DNA from: Pleurocapsa sp. MO_226.B13
GTDB lineage: Bacteria > Cyanobacteriota > Cyanobacteriia > Cyanobacteriales > Xenococcaceae
DNA: 7,305 nt
Assembly (NCBI GenBank): GCA_030064795.1
Contig: JASJEI010000407.1
Coordinates: forward strand, 1 to 7,305
Direction: 5' to 3'
Part shown: positions 1-4,254 of the stretch, piece after piece
Position numbering within the stretch: position 1 is the first letter of the stretch
How the letters are laid out: each line of letters begins with the position of its first letter
Made by a program: the position numbers and the translations under genes
The notes under the pieces: generated by a model
What the model was told of the DNA's origin: nothing
The model's input: the letters and a program-made list of their open reading frames with translations, nothing else
Database searches by the model: none

Positions 1-82
1 TTGGCAGAGCAAGCGACTCTTAATCGCTTGGTTGTCCTAAAGGATACCGCTACGCATATGGGTTCGATTCCCACCGTTCTCA
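1..82 (+). tRNA. trnK: tRNA-Lys (anticodon CTT), 3' part, with enlarged variable loop
   Basis: The 5' acceptor and D-stem start lie outside the window. What is present is the D-loop/D-stem end (TTGGCAGAGC), an anticodon stem AGCGA/TCGCT (12-16/24-28) closing the 7-base loop CTCTTAA with anticodon CTT (19-21), a T-arm with loop TTCGATT (63-69) between TGGG and CCCA, the 3' acceptor strand CGTTCTC (75-81) and discriminator A82. No CCA is encoded, as is usual in cyanobacteria. The variable region runs from 29 to 57, about 29 bases instead of the normal 4-5 of a class I tRNA; the extra bases can fold into a small hairpin and match a cyanobacterial short repeat. One T-stem pair (58/74) is A-C. The lysine call rests on the anticodon only; it could be a non-functional tRNA copy. 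Confidence 0.72.
33..56 (+). repeat. short interspersed repeat inserted in the tRNA variable loop
   Basis: The segment around TCCTAAAGGATACCGCTACG is about 24 bases longer than a normal variable loop and interrupts an otherwise ordinary tRNA-Lys. TGTCC/GGATA (33-37/42-46) can pair around a TAAA loop, giving an arm like that of class II tRNAs. The downstream half, GGATACCGCTACGC, resembles from memory short GC-rich interspersed repeats of several cyanobacteria; I could not run a search. I infer a repeat insertion into the tRNA gene. Confidence 0.5.
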
Positions 83-96
83 TGCTTCTGTTAATG

Positions 97-123
97 CCAG
101 CCTTATAGTGAGACTGGTTTTTT
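97..123 (+). terminator. intrinsic terminator of the tRNA gene
   Basis: CCAG (97-100) pairs with CTGG (114-117); after one mismatch the stem can continue with C-G, T-A and weaker pairs around a TAG loop. Six T residues follow (118-123). It lies 15 bases after the tRNA end, so the tRNA transcript probably stops before the T-free tract. Confidence 0.6.
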
Positions 124-147
124 GTCTAGAGCGATCGCCAATTAAAC

Positions 148-169
148 AAAAAAAGGGGGCGAACCCCCC
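148..169 (-). terminator. strong intrinsic terminator (TTCG tetraloop, T7)
   Basis: On the - strand, five G (168-164), the loop TTCG (163-160), five C (159-155) and then seven T (154-148). The stem is pure GC with the exceptionally stable UUCG tetraloop and a perfect T tract, so the - strand is the transcribed one. The + strand reading has no T run after the stem. This terminator faces the tRNA terminator at 97-123, so the two genes are convergent. Confidence 0.85.
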
Positions 170-180
170 GAAGAAACTAA

Positions 181-198
181 CGCTCCCGCACGGGAGCG
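181..198 (-). other. stable hairpin near the 3' end of the adenine-free RNA
   Basis: CGCTCCC and GGGAGCG form a perfect 7-bp stem (181-187/192-198) with a four-base loop. The only non-GC pair in this stem uses A184 of the RNA, one of its two adenines. It sits 11 bases upstream of the terminator stem, so the RNA would end in two consecutive very stable hairpins. Confidence 0.6.
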
Positions 199-237
199 AA
201 GAAGCAGGGACACACAGAGACAGGAACAGCAGGGAAC

Positions 238-436
238 AGAACCGACACGGGAACGGACACGCACCACCAAAAACCGCAACGACGCACCACCACAAACGAC
301 GCACCACGAGAGAACGAAGAACCAGGAAGCAAGCCAGCCACAGGGGAAGCAAAAGCACCAGCAGCAGCACGGGAGGAGAAAGACACCACCACAACCCAAC
401 CAGAAACCGAAGCAGAAGAAAGAACCGACACGGGAA
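238..436 (-). repeat. direct 16-base repeat within the adenine-free tract
   Basis: AGAACCGACACGGGAA (+ strand) is found at 238-253 and again, perfectly, at 421-436, 183 bases apart. In the RNA it reads UUCCCGUGUCGGUUCU. In a three-letter alphabet chance matches are easier, but 16 identical bases in 300 is still notable and suggests internal duplication or a functional motif. Confidence 0.6.
260..307 (-). repeat. three copies of CGCACCAC (GUGGUGCG in RNA)
   Basis: The octamer CGCACCAC starts at 260, 283 and 300 on the + strand. The last two copies are part of a longer 13-base repeat AACGACGCACCAC (278-290 and 295-307). In the RNA these are GUGGUGCG motifs, possible protein- or RNA-binding modules. 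Confidence 0.5.
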
Positions 437-483
437 AACCCCCAAAAAAAACAACGCCACCAACGGGAGCGGCGAAGCGCGAA

Positions 484-512
484 ATCATAGGGCAAGTGGG
501 GCAAGTAAAAAA
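484..512 (-). promoter_or_regulatory. promoter candidate of the adenine-free RNA
   Basis: On the - strand, TATGAT (489-484) is one base off the consensus -10 hexamer. Its two A residues (488, 485) are the last ones before the A-free tract, so the tract begins where the -10 box ends. A -35 element is weak: the T-rich run TTTTTA (511-506) lies 16 bases upstream. Initiation about 6-7 bases downstream falls on G478 or C477, which would leave no A at the 5' end. Confidence 0.45.
490..506 (-). repeat. tandem 8-base repeat ACTTGCCC in the spacer of the promoter
   Basis: ACTTGCCC occurs twice with a 9-base period on the - strand (506-499 and 497-490), directly upstream of TATGAT. Because the -35 is poor, this repeat could be a regulator-binding site. 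That role is inferred; only the repeat is seen. Confidence 0.35.
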
Positions 513-540
513 CCGCGAAGCGAACCTTAAAAGTTAGCCC

Positions 541-557
541 CAACGCAGCTTGCGTTG
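541..557. other. perfect hairpin CAACGCA-GCT-TGCGTTG
   Basis: Seven-base inverted repeat with a three-base loop, between the SDR gene and the adenine-free RNA promoter. It has no good T tract on either strand, so it is a poor intrinsic terminator, although it may help to separate SDR transcription from the RNA gene. It may be part of a repeated cyanobacterial intergenic element. Confidence 0.45.
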
Positions 558-580
558 CGCCCTTGACGAGCGATTTGGGG

Positions 581-597
581 TGTGGGGATACCCCACA
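581..597. other. perfect hairpin TGTGGGG-ATA-CCCCACA
   Basis: Seven-base inverted repeat with an ATA loop, 28 bases beyond the stop of the SDR gene on its 3' side. A second GGGG (577-580) lies just before it and could compete for the CCCC arm. No T run follows. Probably an interspersed GC-rich repeat or an mRNA 3'-end stabilising structure for the SDR transcript. Confidence 0.45.
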
Positions 598-624
598 TAC
601 AAATCCGCATAGCGAAGTATGAAA

Positions 625-1404
625 TCAGAGATGGGAAAGGTATCCTCCATCAACTGCCAAAATTTGACCTGTTATGTAAGATGCAGAGGGAGAAGCCAAG
701 AATACTACAGCCCCAGCGATTTCTGCGGGATGTCCCCATCGCCCAAGAGAAGTCCGTTTTCCCAACCAAGCAGCAAATTCTGGATTGGTGAGCGCCTCTG
801 CGTTACTTTCAGTGGCAAAAAAGCCTGGGGCAACTCCGTTCACTGTAATACCAAATACTCCAAGCTCGGCGGCAAATGTGCGTGTTAGGGATTCTAGCCC
901 ACCTTTAGCAATTGTGTAAGCAGCAGAACGGACGCCGGCAATTGAGCCAACAATTGAGGTAATGTTAATAATTCTGCCCTCCCCATTGTCCTTCATAATC
1001 TTGGCTGCTTCCCGGCACAAGTTGAAAGGTGCGACAAGATCGGTATCAATCAGACGACGGACTGCATCTATCTCAAGCTCAAATAATTCCCGGCGATCGC
1101 GCATTCCCACATTATTGACGAGAATATCCAATCGCTTATATCTGGCTCGGATTTCAGCGAAGGCGTTTTGAACTGCTAATTCGTCTGCGATGTCAAACTG
1201 CATAGGGAAGGCTGATTCTTTAACTGAGGTTGAGTTAATAGTCTCAATTGCACAGATTAATTTTTCATAGTTACGTCCATTAATGAGAACCAATGCACCA
1301 TAACTAGCAAATGCTCTGGCGATCTCAAGTCCCAGTCCTCGACCTCCACCAGTTACCAAAGCGACTTTCCCTTCTAAGGAAAATTCAGGAAATATCATGG
1401 ACAC
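625..1404 (-). CDS. SDR-family NAD(P)-dependent oxidoreductase, gluconate 5-dehydrogenase-like
   Basis: A soluble short-chain dehydrogenase/reductase of 259 residues, the usual length for classical SDRs. The N-terminal Rossmann motif is TGGGRGLG (18-25), the NNxG motif is NNVG (97-100), and the catalytic Ser-Tyr-Lys set is S150, Y163, K167. The C-terminal part (FAAWLGKRTSLGRW around 210-223 and VDGGYL at 251-256) matches what I recall of E. coli IdnO (FTAWLCKRTPAARW, VDGGML), so a gluconate/ketogluconate or related sugar-acid reductase is the best guess; a FabG-like role cannot be excluded. The usual catalytic Asn in the N-L/Q-x-x-x-F segment appears replaced by D122 (TDLVAPF). The longest start is GTG at 1404, with ATG at 1398 as an alternative giving 257 residues; neither has a strong SD (TAGAG at 8 bases from GTG). 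It stands alone, divergent from the heat-shock gene. Confidence 0.93.
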   Translation of the reverse strand: MSMIFPEFSLEGKVALVTGGGRGLGLEIARAFASYGALVLINGRNYEKLICAIETINSTSVKESAFPMQFDIADELAVQNAFAEIRARYKRLDILVNNVGMRDRRELFELEIDAVRRLIDTDLVAPFNLCREAAKIMKDNGEGRIINITSIVGSIAGVRSAAYTIAKGGLESLTRTFAAELGVFGITVNGVAPGFFATESNAEALTNPEFAAWLGKRTSLGRWGHPAEIAGAVVFLASPSASYITGQILAVDGGYLSHL

Positions 1405-1597
1405 AACTTAGCTCTAGAATTAAACAGAACACTTTCGTCGTGCTCTACAGTTGGGAATAGATCATAGAAGTGGTGCAGTAAAGAGCCCCACTTTTAATAT
1501 TGTAGCGACTGTCGAAATCCAATTAGTCGAACCGATGTAAGCTAAAGGATAGTGAAACAAAATTAGTATAGTTTTCCCAACCAATTCGTCTTATTAT

Positions 1598-1625
1598 TTG
1601 TTCGGGGAGTAACTACTACTATATA
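1598..1625 (+). promoter_or_regulatory. candidate promoter of the hsp20 gene
   Basis: TTGTTC (1598-1603) and TATATA (1620-1625) are separated by 16 bases. It would give a leader of about 115 nt. A closer TATAAA (1671-1676) without a fitting -35 is an alternative. Only a weak assignment. Confidence 0.3.
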
Positions 1626-1694
1626 TGGGATCCAAGCCACACTTCTAGATTTTTTACTGACTGATTAATATATAAATAACGAGCGCGAAATATA

Positions 1695-1739
1695 CAGAAA
1701 GTCTAAGTTAATCAACTATTCAACTATCGATTTCTGGAG
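1695..1739 (+). promoter_or_regulatory. possible thermosensing leader hairpin and SD of hsp20
   Basis: CAGAAA (1695-1700) can pair with TTTCTG (1731-1736), and the last paired G is the first base of the SD GGAG (1736-1739), eight bases before the ATG. A short AU-rich hairpin that touches the SD is the kind of structure known for the Synechocystis hsp17 RNA thermometer. Here only six pairs close a 30-base loop, so this is speculative. Confidence 0.25.
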
Positions 1740-1747
1740 ACCTAACT

Positions 1748-2209
1748 ATGGCTAAGTTAAGATACAATCCTTGGCAAGAAATGAATTCTTTACAACGCCA
1801 ACTAAATCGTTTGTTTGATGATGTTTTAGTTCCTACTAATTGGGATGACTTTGGTAATTTCTCTAAAATCCCCGCTGCGGAACTTACTCAAACCGATGAT
1901 GAAATACATCTAAAACTAGAAGTTCCTGGCATGTCAGCCAAAGATTTAGACATTCAGGTAATGGCTGACCGTGTTGCGATCGCAGGTGAAAGAAAATCTG
2001 AAACCAAATCTGAAGAAAACGGTAGAACTCGCTCTGAATTCCGTTACGGTAAATTCCAAAGAGTAATCCCTCTACCCGCACGTATCCAAAACAACTTAGT
2101 TACCGCAGACTACAAAGACGGAATTTTAAATCTAACTTTACCATTATCTGAAGAAGAGAAAAATAAAGTAGTAAAAGTAAATCTTCTCAAAGAGGAAGCT
2201 GCTCAATAG
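1748..2209 (+). CDS. hspA: small heat-shock protein, Hsp20/alpha-crystallin family
   Basis: An ATP-independent holdase chaperone that binds unfolding proteins in the cytoplasm or at thylakoid membranes and hands them to DnaK/ClpB. The 153 residues have the bacterial class A layout: an N-terminal arm (YNPWQEMNSLQRQLNRLFDD, 6-25, typical of cyanobacterial and rhizobial sHSPs), the alpha-crystallin domain (about 42-140) with LEVPGMSAKDLDI (58-69), GKFQRVIPLP (101-110) and the signature A-x4-G-x-L (A120 to L127, then NLTLP), and a short tail with a V-K-V anchor (142-144) in place of the usual I-x-I. The ATG is firmly set by GGAGA seven bases upstream. A strong terminator follows, so it is a monocistronic unit. 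Heat induction is expected from the family; no CIRCE box is visible. Confidence 0.97.
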   Translation: MAKLRYNPWQEMNSLQRQLNRLFDDVLVPTNWDDFGNFSKIPAAELTQTDDEIHLKLEVPGMSAKDLDIQVMADRVAIAGERKSETKSEENGRTRSEFRYGKFQRVIPLPARIQNNLVTADYKDGILNLTLPLSEEEKNKVVKVNLLKEEAAQ

Positions 2210-2250
2210 TTTTTCAAATGTAACGAACTAGTCAGATAGGTTATATAGTT

Positions 2251-2285
2251 AAACCCAGTTGCGATCTTTCGTAACTGGGTTTTTT
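2251..2285 (+). terminator. intrinsic terminator of hsp20
   Basis: AACCCAGTTGCGA (2252-2264) pairs with TCGTAACTGGGTT (2269-2281) around a TCTT loop, with one G-T pair, followed by a run of six T (2280-2285). It lies 42 bases after the hsp20 stop. Confidence 0.9.
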
Positions 2286-2366
2286 GTTGAGAAGCGATCG
2301 CGAAGCCAAATTAATTCTGAACTTCTATCATTTTTTTAATACCTTATGTTACTCCTTGCACTGAAT

Positions 2367-3309
2367 CTATCTCATTGTTTTCGAGAAAGTCTGGGAGAAA
2401 GAAATTTGTTTGTAATCCTGTTGACAGGGATGTGGTCGCTCGATAAACCAGTGTTTGTCTCCTGCTTTTGATAAGGAAGATATTTGACTACCAGCACTAA
2501 CAAACTCTCCATGCATACAAACACCACCCTGATGATCTCTTAAAATTGATTTGGCTGTCTCTACGGAAAACTTTCCTTGATTCGATTGGCATAATTGCCT
2601 GACTCTGCCTTCTCTAGAATTAGGAGATGGCACATCACTAAGAAAGCTACTGCTAAATATTCGCGCCCAATCAAAATCTTCTGCACTCTTACACAATTCC
2701 CGGTCAACGGCATACTCAACTACTTCAGGGTGGCGAATAGTACCAGCATTCCTAATACTGAGATTGTTAGAAATCGATCTCGTACCGCTAGTTACTCGTT
2801 CGGCAACCCAATATCTATCTGCTGTTTCCAGTACCCATGCTTCTTTCCTGTCGGCAATCAAAAAAGAGTTGTGATAGTTCATCTGAAAATGTTCGGCGCA
2901 GTTACCTCCTTGTCCATATTGGGACAACAACTCGACAATAACCTGCAAAGCGGAGATCGCGCTCTGACCCCTTTCTAAACCCAACCGAACTAGATCCATG
3001 CCTAATAGACCAGTACTGCGAGTGGGTTCTCTCGTCCAGACAGCTTCATTGCCGATGACCACACCACATTCGCTCTGACCCCATTTCTGCGCCCCACATC
3101 CACCTGGGACGGGAAATAATCACGGCTAAGGTATCTTCGGCTTGAGGAATTGTTACGTAGGTGCATTTAAGAGAAGTGAGGGTCTTATAAGTTTGAGCGG
3201 GAATTCTGATTACATCTTGAATTTCTCCCGCTGGGCGAGCGCTATTTTTGCCGAAAATTAGATCTCCTTCTTCAGTAACATCTGGTAGAGCCACCATAGA
3301 ATCACACAT
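2367..3309 (-). pseudogene. secernin-like peptidase family C69 (Ntn-hydrolase), frameshifted
   Basis: The 5' part (3309-3046) encodes an N-terminus MCDSMVALP with Cys2, the expected autocatalytic nucleophile of C69/secernin-type Ntn hydrolases, then FGKNSARP and RPRWMWGAEMG. The frame then runs into a stop, but the rest of the protein (GVVIGNEAVWTREPTRSTGLLGMDLVRL onward, to VCMHG and HPCQQDYKQISF) continues in another frame to 2367. Removing one G from the GGGG run at 3082-3079 joins the two parts into 313 residues with the family pattern WGAEMG-x-x-E-x-GVVIGNEAVWT. So one base is extra: real gene decay or a sequencing error. Residue 24 is A where the family usually has D in KNSDR, which may favour decay. 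The start has AGGAG eight bases upstream and lies 21 bases after yjbQ, probably the same operon. Substrate unknown; dipeptidase activity is known for the Lactobacillus PepD branch. Confidence 0.85.
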
Positions 3310-3330
3310 TATTATCGCTCCTGCTGTAAT

Positions 3331-3768
3331 TTATTCTCCAGTAATTTGAACCAAAACACTACGACGACGAGGACCATCTAATTCAAAAAATAACACCGAT
3401 TGCCATGTTCCCAATGCCAATTTACCATCAACCAAAGGAATGGCTTCACTGTTGTTAAGCATCATGGCAATTAGATGGGAATGTGCATTCATCGGTTCGT
3501 CAGGAGGAACATCTCGTAGATGTAGATCGTTGTGTAAATATTTGGCTACTGGTGGTGCTAGTTTGTGAAAATGATTCTTTAAGTCCTCCAGCAATCTAAC
3601 TTCATACTCGTTAATCGCTAAAGCAGTTGTCGTATGACGAGAAAAAACTATGACCTGACCGTTGTTTATCGATGTCTTAGCAATAATTGCTTCTATTTTA
3701 GGGGTTAGGTTGTGAATATTGATTCCCGTTTCGGTTTCAAGCTCGATAAATTGATTGATAATTGGCAT
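3331..3768 (-). CDS. yjbQ: YjbQ/UPF0047 family protein
   Basis: A compact cytoplasmic protein of 145 residues, typical for the family. Conserved blocks are all present: SRHTTTALAINE (43-54), YLHND (77-81), NAHSHLIAMML (94-104), LGTWQSVLFFELDGPRRR (119-136) and the final VLVQITGE. The histidines H45, H96 and H98 are likely metal or active-site ligands. E. coli YjbQ has been reported to have weak thiamine phosphate synthase activity, hence the name 'secondary thiamine-phosphate synthase', but the real role in the cell is unsettled. ATG at 3768 follows a weak GAG-type SD. It is the first gene of a two-gene - strand operon with the C69 gene and has a good promoter 18-45 bases upstream of its start. 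Confidence 0.96.
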   Translation of the reverse strand: MPIINQFIELETETGINIHNLTPKIEAIIAKTSINNGQVIVFSRHTTTALAINEYEVRLLEDLKNHFHKLAPPVAKYLHNDLHLRDVPPDEPMNAHSHLIAMMLNNSEAIPLVDGKLALGTWQSVLFFELDGPRRRSVLVQITGE

Positions 3769-3785
3769 TTTTTCAGTTTTCTCGG

Positions 3786-3813
3786 ATTAAATTCATTTAT
3801 TATCTCTTGTCAA
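3786..3813 (-). promoter_or_regulatory. sigma70-type promoter of the yjbQ-C69 operon
   Basis: TTGACA (3813-3808), a perfect -35, is followed after 16 bases by TTTAAT (3791-3786) as -10. The start of transcription would be near 3780, giving a very short leader before the ATG at 3768. Confidence 0.6.
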
Positions 3814-3943
3814 TCAACATTCGCTCTCGCATAATCGACCCAACTATGAAACCTATGATCTCCTGACAGCTTTGGCAGTCAACTATTATCGAACGTGAGC
3901 GAAAAACAACTAGAGCTATTCAACATTTCTACCAGCCTATCGA

Positions 3944-3983
3944 GTAGAGCAGCCCCCCAAGCTCATGAGCTTTGATGCTCTAC
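3944..3983. other. nested inverted repeat / stem-loop with inner palindrome
   Basis: The outer arms GTAGAGC (3944-3950) and GCTCTAC (3977-3983) enclose the perfect 14-base palindrome AAGCTCATGAGCTT (3959-3972). Both levels can form together in one structure. No T run follows, so it is not an intrinsic terminator. It may be a dyad operator, a repeat or a recombination site. Confidence 0.5.
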
Positions 3984-4150
3984 AGAACATGGAAGTCTAG
4001 AATCTTCAAACATCAACAATACATATTAAATACCGAACCACCACAGCAAACTAGCTTGTTTGACCCACCAAGAAGTCACTGTGATAGTGATGCGATTAAT
4101 CCTTTTGCCCTGAAGTTGAAACCTTTTTAAGTATTAAATTCTGGATTCAG

Positions 4151-4156
4151 TATAAT
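4151..4156 (+). promoter_or_regulatory. TATAAT -10 box ahead of the membrane protein gene
   Basis: A perfect TATAAT, 98 bases before the ATG at 4255. No good -35 at 16-18 bases; TTAAGT (4127-4132, 18-base spacing) is the closest. Cyanobacterial type 2 promoters often lack a -35 and depend on an activator. Confidence 0.4.
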
Positions 4157-4222
4157 TTAATTGTGTTATGAAACCCAATAAATTGTCCCAGATAATTGTG
4201 AATTAACCCATTGCTTCTAGAT

Positions 4223-4249
4223 AATTAGATTAAAGATAGAAGTCTAATT
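4223..4249 (+). promoter_or_regulatory. inverted repeat overlapping the ribosome-binding region
   Basis: AATTAGA (4223-4229) and TCTAATT (4243-4249) flank 13 bases and end five bases before the ATG at 4255. In RNA this hairpin would cover the weak AGAAG SD (4238-4242) in its loop. Its AT-only nature makes it unstable; it could equally be a protein-binding dyad. Confidence 0.3.
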
Positions 4250-4254
4250 AAATC

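Larger units (their letters stand above)
148..478 (-). ncRNA. candidate adenine-free non-coding RNA (~330 nt)
   Basis: The + strand has no T at all from 185 to 484 (300 bases) and only two T (178, 184) between 144 and 484. Read on the - strand, this is a stretch without A. Its limits coincide with transcription signals on the - strand: a TATGAT -10 box at 489-484 immediately upstream and a strong intrinsic terminator at 169-148 downstream. The predicted transcript starts near 478 (G or C) and has two A residues, both in the last ~40 nt. It is rich in U and C and holds repeats of 16 nt and 8 nt and a stable hairpin before the terminator. Translation is unlikely: the region is open in all six frames simply because stop codons need T on one strand and A on the other, and the implied proteins lack most polar residues. 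Function is unknown. The strand choice and exact ends are inferences; the composition is directly visible. Confidence 0.6.
1405..1747. other. divergent intergenic region between SDR and hsp20
   Basis: 343 bases without a credible gene. It must hold both promoters. On the - strand a TATGAT-like box (1466-1461) could serve the SDR gene, without a convincing -35. On the + strand the best pair is at 1598-1625. I see no CIRCE element (TTAGCACTC-N9-GAGTGCTAA), so HrcA control of this heat-shock gene is not supported here. Confidence 0.5.
3769..4254. other. divergent intergenic region, 486 bases
   Basis: No convincing gene. It contains the yjbQ promoter at its left end, a nested inverted repeat at 3944-3983, a small inverted repeat TCACT-N5-AGTGA at 4076-4090, a TATAAT box at 4151 and an inverted repeat just before the next start codon. 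A stretch at 3830-3898 reads as an open peptide of 22 residues (HNRPNYETYDLLTALAVNYY and two more) before a stop; it looks coding-like and may be a remnant, but is too short to name. Confidence 0.5.

Noticed and set aside
29..57. Group I intron in the tRNA
   Set aside because: Known cyanobacterial tRNA introns are over 200 bases and lie in the anticodon loop; this insert is about 24 bases and lies in the variable loop.
185..484. CRISPR array
   Set aside because: The internal repeats are few, of unequal length and irregularly spaced; there are no cas genes.
144..489. Diversity-generating retroelement template repeat
   Set aside because: Such templates need adenines as mutation sites, and no reverse transcriptase or variable-repeat gene is present in the window.
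80..543. Four long open frames (one on +, three on -) across the T-free tract
   Set aside because: All six frames are open because the three stop codons each need T on the + strand and A on the - strand. The implied proteins are low-complexity and lack most amino acids; no ATG can occur inside the tract.
2595..2978. 127-codon open frame on + across the C69 gene
   Set aside because: It is antisense to well-conserved C69 sequence and shows no family features.
3830..3898. Coding-like 22-residue peptide ending in a stop upstream of yjbQ
   Set aside because: Too short to assign to any family, and no start or SD; noted only as a possible remnant.
4076..4090. CRP-like site at TCACT-N5-AGTGA
   Set aside because: It does not match TGTGA-N6-TCACA; the half-sites are in the wrong orientation and spacing.
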